12,282 nt of DNA from Mageeibacillus sp. UBA3781 (GCA_002368805.1 DFFH01000015.1:29576-41857), one strand, 5' to 3'. Counted from the stretch's first letter, positions 1 through 7,411 are shown. The notes: generated by a model not told the origin, from the sequence alone. Translations and numbers: made by a program.

Positions 1-707
1 GTGGTCAGCGTCAGCGTGTTGCTCTCGGCCGTGCTATCGTTCGTGACCCGAAGGTCTTCCTCATGGACGAGCCGCTGTCCAACCTCGACGCTAAGCTCCG
101 TGTTCAGATGCGTGTTGAGATCACCAAGCTCCACCAGAGACTGCAGACAACCATCATCTACGTTACTCACGACCAGACAGAGGCTATGACGATGGGTACC
201 CGTATCGTAGTTATGAAGGATGGCTTCATCCAGCAGGTTGACTCCCCGACGGAGCTCTACGACAACCCGGTCAACACATTCGTTGCAGGATTTATCGGTA
301 TGCCTCCGATGAACTTCATCAACGCTATGATCCAGGTAGAAGGCGACGACGTTTATGTTGCATTCGAGAATACTTCCATCAAGCTCGCAGAGCGTTACTG
401 TGTACCGGAAGTTATCGAGCGTGACGGCACAGAAGTTATCTTCGGTGTTCGTCCTGAGGCTCTCACCGATGACGGTACTTACGTATCCATGCATCCGGAA
501 TCTGCATTCTCTGCAGACGTCGACGTTGTCGAGATGCTCGGTGCTGAGACATATCTCTATGTAACAGTTAACGGATCTCTCCCGCTGACCGCAAGAGTTG
601 ACCCGACAACATCCGAGTCCCGTGTAGGTGAAGTTGTTGACATCGCTGTTGATGCTAACCGTGTACACCTCTTCGATAAGGATACAGAGCAGAGCATCAT
701 TTCCTAA
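1..707 (+). CDS. msmX: Sugar ABC transporter ATP-binding protein (MsmX/UgpC/MalK type), 5'-truncated
   Basis: This is the C-terminal part of a cytoplasmic ATPase that powers carbohydrate import ABC permeases. The window edge cuts it; the first whole codon is at 3 and the frame runs to TAA at 705-707. The visible part opens inside the ABC signature (GQRQRVALGRA), followed by Walker B and D-loop (VFLMDEPLSNLDAKLR) and the switch histidine in VTHDQTEAMT. The rest is the MalK-type regulatory TOBE region, including the typical FGVRPEAL stretch and the ending RVHLFDKDTEQSI. Walker A and the Q-loop lie outside the window. In Firmicutes such ATPases (MsmX) often serve several sugar permeases, which fits a gene closed by its own terminator with no permease gene after it. 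Codon choice (GTT, GCT, CGT, AAC) resembles the ribosomal genes here and suggests high expression. The subfamily is clear; the exact substrate (maltodextrin, glycerol-3-phosphate or several sugars) is not. Confidence 0.93.
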   Translation, partial: GQRQRVALGRAIVRDPKVFLMDEPLSNLDAKLRVQMRVEITKLHQRLQTTIIYVTHDQTEAMTMGTRIVVMKDGFIQQVDSPTELYDNPVNTFVAGFIGMPPMNFINAMIQVEGDDVYVAFENTSIKLAERYCVPEVIERDGTEVIFGVRPEALTDDGTYVSMHPESAFSADVDVVEMLGAETYLYVTVNGSLPLTARVDPTTSESRVGEVVDIAVDANRVHLFDKDTEQSIIS

Positions 708-736
708 TCGGAAACAAGTAAGTGAAAATAAGGGAA

Positions 737-768
737 GGAGCTGTCCTGGGCGGACAGCTCCTTTTTTT
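737..768 (+). terminator. Rho-independent terminator after the sugar ATPase gene
   Basis: A perfect 10-bp GC-rich stem (GGAGCTGTCC at 737-746 with GGACAGCTCC at 752-761) has a 5-nt loop and is followed directly by seven T residues. Two upstream A residues can extend the stem into the T tract. It lies 29 nt after the stop codon and separates this gene from the downstream operon. Confidence 0.95.
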
Positions 769-797
769 GCTTAAAGGTACAAAACATATCGCGAATG

Positions 798-826
798 TTG
801 CAAGATTTTCGTGAAAAGTTTAAGAT
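798..826 (+). promoter_or_regulatory. Candidate sigma-A promoter for the PucR-ftsEX operon
   Basis: TTGCAA at 798-803 (4 of 6 to the -35 consensus) is separated by exactly 17 bp from TAAGAT at 821-826 (4 of 6 to the -10 consensus). It sits between the upstream terminator and the regulator gene, so transcription would start near 833. The -35 hexamer is identical to that of the S10 operon promoter in this window. This is a pattern match only. Confidence 0.5.
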
Positions 827-847
827 AAATAGGATAACGACTTCTGT

Positions 848-863
848 CGGACGATGATGTCCG
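848..863 (+). other. Small inverted repeat in the 5' untranslated region of the regulator gene
   Basis: CGGAC (848-852) and GTCCG (859-863) form a perfect 5-bp inverted repeat around GATGAT, about 15 nt after the predicted transcription start and 37 nt before the chosen ATG. An overlapping alternative pairs TAACG (835-839) with CGTTA (862-866). It could be an operator for autoregulation, an RNA hairpin, or chance. There is no T tract, so it is not a terminator. Confidence 0.3.
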
Positions 864-900
864 TTACCATAAAGACTATGAAAGAGATAAGGTGAAGCGT

Positions 901-1998
901 ATGGAAGAATTAAAGAAGTGTATGCGCGAAGCAAAGAAGATCCTTGATTTGACGGTGGGTGTCATGGACACGTCGGGTATGGTCGTTGCCTGCACCGATC
1001 CGGCCTGGGAGGGGATCGAAGACTCCAGCGCCAGAGCCGTCCTTCTTTCCGATGAGCTGTTCTCCAACACAGCCGGAAAGACATACATGAAGATCGTTAT
1101 CGGAGATTCGACGCAGTATATCGCATTTATCAGCGGCGTCGATGCCACGGCCAAAACATATCTCGAGCTGGTGACCCAGTGGATCAAGGCCGCGATGCGT
1201 GAGCGCAACACTGACGTGGAGCGTGAAACTTTTATCAAGAATATACTTCTTGAAAATGAGCTGCCCGGCGATATTCCGCTGAAGGCAAGAGAATATAAGA
1301 TCCCGTTTGCGACACGCCGTATCGTATTTATCGTCCGTGTCAGCAAGAATGACGGTGTCGAGTGCCTCGAGATCCTGCAGAACCTCTTCCCGGATACGAA
1401 GACCCAGATGGTCGTCGCGATGGACGAGGAGACCATCGTTCTGGTCATGGACCTCGGAGAGAACTTCGATACCTATCTTAATGAAGTCAGCAGAACGATC
1501 CTGGACAACCTCAATGCGGAGTCCATGATCCGTGCGCATGTCGGTATCGGTATGCCGGCACCGACACTTCGTGATATCGCGAAGTCCTACCGTGAAGCGA
1601 CACTGGCGCTCCGCGTAGGTTCCATATTTGAGAGTGAACAGTTCATCATGCGTTATGACAAGCTCGGTCTCGGACGTCTGATCTACCAGCTCCCGCCGAC
1701 GCTGTGCAACATGTTCTTAAATGAGGTCTTCCCGCAGGGTGCCTACGAGTCTCTCGATTCCGACACACTGGTCACGATCCAGAGTTTCTTCGAGAATAAC
1801 CTGAACGGCAGTGAGACCTCCAGAAAACTATTCGTACATAGAAATACTCTGGTGTACCGTCTGGATAAAGTACAGAAGATCACCGGTCTTGACCTAAGAT
1901 CGTTCGATGACGCAGTGCTTTTCAAGCTGGCGGCAATGGTACGTACGTATCTGGAAAAACAGGAAAAGTCCGGCCAGGGTGGAAATATCAACTGGTAA
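901..1998 (+). CDS. PucR/CdaR-family transcriptional regulator
   Basis: Predicted cytoplasmic DNA-binding regulator of 365 residues. The C-terminus (about residues 288-352) is a clear PucR-type helix-turn-helix: a DTL..IQSFFENNLNGSETSRKL start, the hallmark HRNTLVYRLDKV, and a GLDLRSFDDAVLFKLA ending. The middle part (about 150-250), with VGIGMPAPTLRDIAKSYREA, matches the GGDEF-like linker domain common in this family. The N-terminal 100 residues are not a sensor domain I recognise. ATG at 901 is preferred because AAGGTG at 889-894 gives good Shine-Dalgarno spacing; GTG at 892, in frame, would overlap that site but cannot be excluded. It ends 18 nt before ftsE, so it is probably co-transcribed with it. 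Family members regulate purine, sugar-diacid and other catabolism. Control of ftsEX is inferred from position only. Confidence 0.88.
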   Translation: MEELKKCMREAKKILDLTVGVMDTSGMVVACTDPAWEGIEDSSARAVLLSDELFSNTAGKTYMKIVIGDSTQYIAFISGVDATAKTYLELVTQWIKAAMRERNTDVERETFIKNILLENELPGDIPLKAREYKIPFATRRIVFIVRVSKNDGVECLEILQNLFPDTKTQMVVAMDEETIVLVMDLGENFDTYLNEVSRTILDNLNAESMIRAHVGIGMPAPTLRDIAKSYREATLALRVGSIFESEQFIMRYDKLGLGRLIYQLPPTLCNMFLNEVFPQGAYESLDSDTLVTIQSFFENNLNGSETSRKLFVHRNTLVYRLDKVQKITGLDLRSFDDAVLFKLAAMVRTYLEKQEKSGQGGNINW

Positions 1999-2016
1999 AC
2001 GGCAGGACGAAATACT

Positions 2017-3276
2017 TTGATACGTTTTGAAAATGTACATAAGACATACAAGACCGGCACGGATGCGCTCCGAGGAGTGACATTTGCGATTCGTGACGGA
2101 GAGTTCGTCTTCGTGATCGGCAAGAGCGGCTCCGGCAAATCCACTCTGATGAAGTGTATCACCCGTGAGGAACGGCCTACGGAAGGCATGGTCATCATCG
2201 ATAAGTTCAATATCTCGAAGATGTCCCGTGCACTGGTGCCGATCCTGCGCCGTCAGATCGGTATCATCTATCAGGATTTCCGGTTGATCGAGACGAAAAC
2301 GGTCGAAGAAAATATCGCATTTGCCGGTGAGATCATCGGCGTTCCAAGAAAGAAACTCCATCAGATGGTCGATATCGTGCTCGGTGCGGTCGGCCTGCGT
2401 GATAAAGCAAACTCCATGCCGCTCGAGCTCTCCGGCGGTGAGCAGCAGCGTGTCGCGATTGCCAGAGCGATGCTCAATAATCCGAAGCTCATCGTGGCAG
2501 ACGAGCCGACAGGTAACCTCGACCCGGAGACATCCGAGGCGATCATGGCGCTTCTCGAAGAGATCAACAGAACGGGCACGACAGTTATCGTATGTACCCA
2601 CGACAGTAATCTGGTTGACCGCATGAAGAAGCGTGTTATCGAAGTGGAGGACGGCCTGATCATCCGTGACGAGTTTGCTTCCGGTTATACCGCAGAAGAC
2701 AAGACGGCACTTCCGAAGTCGATGATCGACGAATTCGTGCCGGAAGTATATTCGCTTTCCGAGCTGCAGGGCGAACAGAAGGAAGAGATCCTTCCGGCGT
2801 TCCCGCAGGAAGATAAAGAAGACAGGCTTCCGGAATTCCCGGATGACAGTAAGACAGGTGAGACTTCTTCCGTATCCGACAATAAGATAGAGAATACGGA
2901 GACTCCGGCGATCGCTCCTTCCAGGGAAATCGTGAAACAGCCCGATACGATCATCACTGTTGTAGATGATCCAGAAGCACTTCCGAAGAAAAACGATGCG
3001 GCTGCTCCCGTAAAAGAGAGCGTAGAGACGAAAGCTCCGGAAGAGCTGAAAGAGAATGAAGAACCCGCTCCGCAGCCAAAACCGGAAAAGCCGGAAAAAC
3101 CGTCTGTTCCGGAAGTGCCTGCATCTCCGGTAAAATCTTCCGCGCCGGAGAAGGAAGAGGCTGCTCCTAAAAAGGATGTTAAAGAGAAGAAACACCTTAA
3201 GGAAGAGAAGGCGAAGAAAGTAATAGAAGAATTCGATGATCCGGATATTCCTTCGGACAGTAAGGAGGAAGGCTGA
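2017..3276 (+). CDS. ftsE: Cell division ATP-binding protein FtsE with long disordered C-terminal tail
   Basis: Cytoplasmic ATPase of the FtsEX complex, which uses ATP hydrolysis to activate cell-wall hydrolases outside the membrane. Residues 1-220 are a complete ABC ATPase: Walker A GKSGSGKST at 35-43, Q-loop Q86, signature LSGGEQQR from 138, Walker B with D162-E163, D-loop NLD, and switch H195. Start is TTG at 2017, placed by alignment of the family N-terminus (IRFENVHKTY) and an AGGA 9 nt upstream. FtsE proteins usually end near residue 230. This one continues for about 200 residues rich in Pro, Glu, Lys and Ser, including PKPEKPEKP, with no recognisable fold and probably disordered. The tail is truly in frame: its TGA overlaps the ftsX ATG by one base. 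The tail's role is unknown; a protein docking or spacer function is only a guess. The ATPase assignment is secure. Confidence 0.95.
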   Translation: MIRFENVHKTYKTGTDALRGVTFAIRDGEFVFVIGKSGSGKSTLMKCITREERPTEGMVIIDKFNISKMSRALVPILRRQIGIIYQDFRLIETKTVEENIAFAGEIIGVPRKKLHQMVDIVLGAVGLRDKANSMPLELSGGEQQRVAIARAMLNNPKLIVADEPTGNLDPETSEAIMALLEEINRTGTTVIVCTHDSNLVDRMKKRVIEVEDGLIIRDEFASGYTAEDKTALPKSMIDEFVPEVYSLSELQGEQKEEILPAFPQEDKEDRLPEFPDDSKTGETSSVSDNKIENTETPAIAPSREIVKQPDTIITVVDDPEALPKKNDAAAPVKESVETKAPEELKENEEPAPQPKPEKPEKPSVPEVPASPVKSSAPEKEEAAPKKDVKEKKHLKEEKAKKVIEEFDDPDIPSDSKEEG

Positions 3277-4178
3277 TGAGTATCCGTGCGTTTTGGAATT
3301 CTTTGAAGGAAGGTATTCAGGGTATCGTGCGCCATCCGCTGGTTACGATCGCTTCCGTCTCGACGATCCTTCTGATGCTTCTTCTGATGTCCGTGTTCTT
3401 TATCTTCTCGGCCAATGCCCGCTACATCATGAAGAAAGTCGGACAGCAGCCGCCGATCGAAGTATATATGAAGCTCGGCTGCACACAGGAGCAGATGGAT
3501 CTTCTCGTAAATTATCTCAATGAGAATAAGCCGGAAAAGATCAAGTCCTTCGACGGGCTTTCTCCGGAAGACAACTATACGCGCTTTAGAAAAGAACTCG
3601 GCGACAGCGCCTCGATCCTGGATGATTTTGACTATAACACCTATCTGCCGTTTACGGTCATGGTCCAGCTGACAGATCCGGGATATGCGGATGACGTGGT
3701 CATGCATATCAATGCGATCCCCGGCGTCGAGAAGGTCATGCAGGAAAGTAATGTCATGAAGTTCCTGACCAGAGCGACACGTACGGTGAATATCGCGACG
3801 GTCGTTGCGTTTACAGTGCTTTTCCTGATATCGCTGTTCATTATCTCGAACATGGTACGTATCTCGGTATATTCCCGTTCGACGGAGATCGCGATCATGA
3901 AGTTCGTCGGTGCGACCAACGGATATATCCGTCTGCCGTATATCGTGGAAGGTGCCCTGGTAGGTCTGGTCAGCGCGCTATGCGCCTGGGCGATCACGTA
4001 CTTTGCATATGGTGCCATCTATGACCGGGCGATGCGCTCTGTCGATCCGTCGAGTATCTATGCGCTTCTTCCGATGAAAAATCTTTCCCTCTCCGTACTG
4101 ATCCTCTGCCTTTGCAGCGGCATGGTCATCGGTGCGGTCGGATCCGGCATTGCCGTAAGAAAGTACGTCAAAGTCTAA
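3276..4178 (+). CDS. ftsX: Cell division protein FtsX (ABC transporter-like permease)
   Basis: Integral membrane partner of FtsE, 300 residues, close to the usual length. The N-terminal segment MSIRAFWNSLKEGIQGI is typical of Gram-positive FtsX. Topology follows the family: TM1 about 22-45, a large extracellular domain about 46-170 that contacts the cell-wall hydrolase, TM2 about 171-194, a cytoplasmic loop with the conserved STEIAIMKFVGATN, then TM3 about 221-247 and TM4 about 270-294. Its ATG overlaps the ftsE stop by one base, with GGAGGAAGG just upstream inside ftsE, so the two are translationally coupled. The next gene, a secreted coiled-coil peptidase, is the likely target of its extracellular domain. 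FtsX does not transport a substrate; it passes a conformational change across the membrane. Confidence 0.96.
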   Translation: MSIRAFWNSLKEGIQGIVRHPLVTIASVSTILLMLLLMSVFFIFSANARYIMKKVGQQPPIEVYMKLGCTQEQMDLLVNYLNENKPEKIKSFDGLSPEDNYTRFRKELGDSASILDDFDYNTYLPFTVMVQLTDPGYADDVVMHINAIPGVEKVMQESNVMKFLTRATRTVNIATVVAFTVLFLISLFIISNMVRISVYSRSTEIAIMKFVGATNGYIRLPYIVEGALVGLVSALCAWAITYFAYGAIYDRAMRSVDPSSIYALLPMKNLSLSVLILCLCSGMVIGAVGSGIAVRKYVKV

Positions 4179-4194
4179 GGGGAGGTGCACTTTC

Positions 4195-5583
4195 GTGATT
4201 CGAAGAGGAAGATTAATAAAGCAGATCGCAGTCATGCTCTGCGCATCGATCGTAATATCGACAAGTGCTTTTCTGGCGAAAAAACCGGTAAAAGCGGTCG
4301 ATCGCGGTTTCCTGTCCTACACGCCGTCCCAGGCGGACATCGACAATGCGAAGAAACAGCGCGATGAAGCCAAGCGGAAAGCACAGAACGCTTCCGAGCA
4401 GGTGGATCAGCTGAAAAGAGAGAAGAACCAGCTTAGCGGAGAACTCGAGGAGCTCCGGGGCTTAAGCGATGAGCAGATGGCACAGTATCAGGAGATCACG
4501 GAAGAATATGCCGCAGCCCTGATCGCCAAGCAGGAAGCACTGGATCAGTATATCAATTCCCAGGAAAACCTCCTCAATAAGAGAAAACAGTATGCCGAGC
4601 GTATCAGCATCATGTTCGCCTATGAGAATAAATCCACACTGGAGATCCTTCTGGAGTCCGACAGTATTGCGGGATTCTTTACCAATCTCGAGCTGATCGC
4701 CCTGATCGGCGATGCGGATCTTCAGATGATCGATCAGCTGCAGATCGCGATGGATGACGCTGAACTGAAGAATACTATCGCACTTCAGGAAGCGGAAGAT
4801 ATGCAGAAGATCGCCGAGGAGAAATCGGCCCAGCTCGAAGAACTCCGCTCCCGCATCGGTGTGACGGAGGCGGCGCTGGATGAGAAGAAGGGCGAACTGT
4901 CACGCTGGCAGCAGAAAGAAGATGCTTTCCAGGAAGAAGCGGACAGACTCGACCAGGAGATCCGTGAGCTTCAGAAAAAGAGAGAAGAAGAGGAGCGCCG
5001 TCAGGCTGCTCTGACAGCGACCGCTGCGGCAAGAAGAGCGGCAGAATCAACCAAGACTCCGACCCCGGCGCCGAAGCCGACCACAAAGCCTTCCGGTAAC
5101 GGCGGAAACAATGGCGGCAATAACGGAGGCAATAACGGAGGCAACAAAGGCTCTGCTCCGGTCGGTGCCAAGATGACCTGGCCTTACCCGGGTGACTATA
5201 CTGTATATTCTCCGTATGGTATGCGTTACCATCCGGTCTATCACTATAACAAGATGCACTGGGGCGTCGATCTCGGCGGAACCTACGGCAACCCGATCGT
5301 GGCAGCCGGCGATGGCACCGTCATCAAGGTGGACGAGCCTGTGGAAGGCCAGAACACCGGATCGGTGAACTACGGCAACTACTGCGTGATCGACCACGGC
5401 AACGGGATCACCACCTGTTATGCCCACTGCCGTGACGTGTATGTGCATGTCGGCGATAAAGTCAAAGCCGGCCAGACGATCGCGGAGTGCGGAAGTACGG
5501 GAACATCCACCGGACCGCATCTGCACTTTGAAGTCAGAGTAAACGGTGAGAAGGTCGATCCGGTTCCTTATATAAAAGGATAA
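4195..5583 (+). CDS. Secreted coiled-coil M23 metallopeptidase (FtsEX-linked murein hydrolase)
   Basis: Predicted exported peptidoglycan endopeptidase of 462 residues. Start is GTG at 4195 with GGAGG 9 nt upstream. A signal peptide (basic MIRRGRLIKQ, hydrophobic core to about 28, possible cleavage after VKA at 34) is followed by long coiled coils (about 48-135 and 180-285) of the PcsB/CwlO/EnvC kind. Next comes a Thr/Pro then Asn/Gly linker (about 286-320), and a C-terminal M23 (LytM) domain from about 330. The zinc and catalytic residues are all visible: H355 and D359 (HWGVD), H411 (YAHC), and H442/H444 (HLHFE). Unlike E. coli EnvC, it should be an active enzyme. Position 16 nt after ftsX supports a role as FtsEX effector, with the coiled coil binding FtsX and holding the enzyme off until signalled. 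Four cysteines (397, 408, 412, 432) lie in the M23 domain, which is notable for an exported protein. Confidence 0.92.
   Translation: MIRRGRLIKQIAVMLCASIVISTSAFLAKKPVKAVDRGFLSYTPSQADIDNAKKQRDEAKRKAQNASEQVDQLKREKNQLSGELEELRGLSDEQMAQYQEITEEYAAALIAKQEALDQYINSQENLLNKRKQYAERISIMFAYENKSTLEILLESDSIAGFFTNLELIALIGDADLQMIDQLQIAMDDAELKNTIALQEAEDMQKIAEEKSAQLEELRSRIGVTEAALDEKKGELSRWQQKEDAFQEEADRLDQEIRELQKKREEEERRQAALTATAAARRAAESTKTPTPAPKPTTKPSGNGGNNGGNNGGNNGGNKGSAPVGAKMTWPYPGDYTVYSPYGMRYHPVYHYNKMHWGVDLGGTYGNPIVAAGDGTVIKVDEPVEGQNTGSVNYGNYCVIDHGNGITTCYAHCRDVYVHVGDKVKAGQTIAECGSTGTSTGPHLHFEVRVNGEKVDPVPYIKG
5098..5145 (+). repeat. Asn/Gly-coding short tandem repeat in the peptidase linker
   Basis: About four degenerate 12-bp units of the AATAACGGAGGC kind encode repeating Asn-Gly-Gly-Asn (residues about 302-317) between the coiled coil and the M23 domain. 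Two units are identical at the DNA level. All units keep the frame, so copy number could vary without disrupting the gene. Confidence 0.8.
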
Positions 5584-5587
5584 ATAT

Positions 5588-6355
5588 ATGTCAGCATATG
5601 ATTTTCTAGCAGGGTATTACGATGCCTTCCAGCAGGATCTCGATCCGGTAAAGTGGGCGGATTATGTGGTGTATCTGACGGAGCGCTACGGAAAGTTCAA
5701 GGGCGACGGCGAGAACGGCAAGCCTCTTCTTTGTGACCTCGGCTGCGGTACCGGACTTGTGACGTGCGAGCTTTCGAAGAGAGGCTTTGACACGATCGGA
5801 GTCGATAACTCTCCGGCGATGCTCGATCAGGCAAGATCCCGCGCGGGAAAGAACACGAAGATCCTCTGGCTTTCCCAGGATATGACGAGACTCGATCTCT
5901 TCGGATCCGTGGATGTATTCGTCTCGCTTCTTGATACGGTGAACCATATTACCGATCCAAAAGCACTGGACCGCCTCTTTAAGTCTTTCCGGAACTTTCT
6001 TAATCCGGGCGGCCTCTTTATCTTCGACCTTGCATCCGGGAAACACTTCCGGGAGACACTTGCCGGTAATTTCTTCTATTCGATCGATGATGACTTTGCC
6101 GTACTCTGGGAAAATGACTATGATGAAAGATCGTGTCTGAATACCGCATCTCTTACGATGTTCGGGACAGAAGACGGGGAGAACTATTCCCGCTGTGATG
6201 AAGATATCACTGAGAGATACTATACCGATGAGACGGTAAGATCCCTGGCGCAAAAGTATGGGCTTGAGGTCGCGGGAGTCTTCGGCGATCTTAAGAAGAG
6301 AAAGCCGAATGAAAAAGATGAGAGGATCTTCTATTGCTTAAGAAGACCTCTGTGA
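5588..6355 (+). CDS. Class I SAM-dependent methyltransferase
   Basis: Cytoplasmic methyltransferase of 255 residues with a Rossmann-type S-adenosylmethionine-binding fold. Motif I is LLCDLGCGTG at residues 47-56; the acidic ribose-binding residue is D73 (GVDNS); a following SQDM (about 96-99) fits the adenine-contacting motif; and NPGGLFIFDL (about 138-147) matches the post-motif strand. The N-terminal SAYDFLAGYYDAF opening is common in YqeM-like small-molecule methyltransferases of Firmicutes. The substrate cannot be read from the sequence. It starts 4 nt after the peptidase stop, with AAAGGA overlapping the end of that gene, so it belongs to the same transcript. A 54-nt gap then precedes hslO. 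A link to cell-wall work is not supported by anything but position. Confidence 0.88.
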   Translation: MSAYDFLAGYYDAFQQDLDPVKWADYVVYLTERYGKFKGDGENGKPLLCDLGCGTGLVTCELSKRGFDTIGVDNSPAMLDQARSRAGKNTKILWLSQDMTRLDLFGSVDVFVSLLDTVNHITDPKALDRLFKSFRNFLNPGGLFIFDLASGKHFRETLAGNFFYSIDDDFAVLWENDYDERSCLNTASLTMFGTEDGENYSRCDEDITERYYTDETVRSLAQKYGLEVAGVFGDLKKRKPNEKDERIFYCLRRPL

Positions 6356-6409
6356 TGTATTATCTTTATTCAAATACCAGATACACTTATCAGAAAACGG
6401 AGAATTGAA

Positions 6410-7330
6410 ATGGACGATTTCTATTTGGCACCGGGTTCCCCAACAGATGGCTCGGATTATATCGTAACGGCGACAGCACTTTCCGGTAAGGTCAGAGCTC
6501 TGGCGATCCGTTCCACAGAACTCGTCAAAGAAGCCCTTCGCATCCATAAGACATCGCCGGTCGCGACAGCGGCCCTCGGAAGATTCCTGACGGGAACACT
6601 CTTTGTGGCGGATACCCTGAAGGGAGAAGGCGATACGATCACTGTCAACATCCGTTCCGACGGCCCCCTGCAGGGAATGACCGCGGTTGCCGATTCACAC
6701 GGAAATGTCAGAGGTTACTGTCTGGAACCCGTCGTGGAGACGACCTATCACCGCCCGGGAAAACTGAATGTCGGTGCGGCTGTCGGGTCCGGAAAACTGA
6801 CCGTCGTGAAAGACTTCGGTCTCAAGGAACCATATGTCGGACAGGTCGAGCTGATTTCCGGTGAGATCGCGGAAGACTTTACCTATTATTTCGCCTCTTC
6901 GGAGCAGACACCATCGATCGTGTCTCTCGGTGTGGGACTGGATGCCAAGGGTGTCACCTGTGCCGGCGGCTTCATGGTACAGCTTCTTCCGGGTGCGGAC
7001 GAAGAGACGATCTCCTATCTGGAGGACCGTGTCAACGGAGGATTCCCGGAGGTCTCTTTCCTTCTTCAGGAAGGGATGAATCCGGAAAAGATACTCGATA
7101 TGTTCCTGGGAGATAAGGATATCTGCTTCCTCGAAGGGAGAAAAGTCGCCTATAAGTGCAACTGCTCCAGAGACAGGATGGAGAGAAATCTCATGGCGAT
7201 CGGAAAGAAAGACCTAACGGAACTTTCTTTGGATCCGAAAGGGATCGACCTCGAATGTCACTTCTGTGATCAGCGCTATCACTTCTCTCAGGAGGACGTA
7301 AAAGCCCTGATTTCAGACGATTCCGAGTAG
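6410..7330 (+). CDS. hslO: 33 kDa redox-regulated chaperonin Hsp33
   Basis: Cytoplasmic holdase chaperone that protects unfolding proteins during oxidative stress. It has 306 residues, close to the family length. The N-terminal core carries typical motifs (LGRFLTGTLF, IRSDGPLQGM, AVGSGKLTVVKD, SGEIAEDFTYYF). The C-terminal redox switch is intact: C250 and C252 (CNC) and C283 and C286 (CHFC), the four zinc ligands that form disulfides on oxidation, followed by the conserved QRYHF. ATG at 6410 has GGAG at 6399-6402, 7 nt upstream. The 54-nt gap before it holds no convincing promoter, so read-through from the methyltransferase gene is likely. I see no GC-rich terminator after its TAG, so some transcription may run into the S10 leader. 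Confidence 0.97.
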   Translation: MDDFYLAPGSPTDGSDYIVTATALSGKVRALAIRSTELVKEALRIHKTSPVATAALGRFLTGTLFVADTLKGEGDTITVNIRSDGPLQGMTAVADSHGNVRGYCLEPVVETTYHRPGKLNVGAAVGSGKLTVVKDFGLKEPYVGQVELISGEIAEDFTYYFASSEQTPSIVSLGVGLDAKGVTCAGGFMVQLLPGADEETISYLEDRVNGGFPEVSFLLQEGMNPEKILDMFLGDKDICFLEGRKVAYKCNCSRDRMERNLMAIGKKDLTELSLDPKGIDLECHFCDQRYHFSQEDVKALISDDSE

Positions 7331-7346
7331 GAAAGTGCTTTTTGTG

Positions 7347-7371
7347 CGAAAAAATCAACATTTTTCGAAAA
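7347..7371 (+). other. AT-rich inverted repeats upstream of the S10 promoter
   Basis: CGAAAAA (7347-7353) and TTTTTCG (7361-7367) form a 7-bp inverted repeat, and TTTTCGAAAA (7362-7371) is a perfect 10-bp palindrome ending 6 bp before the -35 hexamer. It may serve as an UP-like element for RNA polymerase, a weak end signal for hslO, or an operator. The stem is too AT-rich, and the sequence after it lacks a T tract, so a strong terminator is unlikely. Confidence 0.4.
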
Positions 7372-7377
7372 TAATGC

Positions 7378-7406
7378 TTGCAAACACTAGACATGCGTTG
7401 TATAAT
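7378..7406 (+). promoter_or_regulatory. Sigma-A promoter of the S10 ribosomal protein operon
   Basis: TTGCAA at 7378-7383, a 17-bp spacer, and a perfect TATAAT at 7401-7406, with A/T-rich DNA just upstream (7349-7375). Transcription would begin near 7412-7414. This is the strongest promoter match in the window and lies in the only large non-coding gap, directly before the ribosomal operon. Confidence 0.88.
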
Positions 7407-7411
7407 TTCTC

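Noticed and set aside
892..900. GTG 892 as start of the PucR-type regulator.
   Set aside because: It overlaps the AAGGTG ribosome binding site that serves ATG 901 and has only a weak site of its own. The difference is three residues.
1894..3195. A 433-codon open frame on the minus strand opposite ftsE.
   Set aside because: Its product is a Arg/Phe/Leu-rich sequence mirroring FtsE codons, with no domain. The + strand gene is certain, so this is a shadow.
2685..3707. A 340-codon minus-strand frame over the FtsE tail and ftsX, rich in Ser, Gly and Phe.
   Set aside because: The composition is the antisense image of the Pro/Glu/Lys codons in the FtsE tail. No ribosome binding site or homology is seen.
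4195..4284. Cys16 in the peptidase signal region, considered as a lipoprotein lipobox.
   Set aside because: The residues before it (VML) do not fit the lipobox, which needs Gly, Ala or Ser before the Cys, and it lies inside the hydrophobic core.
7347..7371. Inverted repeat after hslO as a Rho-independent terminator.
   Set aside because: The stem is nearly all A-T and no T tract follows it; it fits better as part of the A/T-rich region upstream of the S10 promoter.
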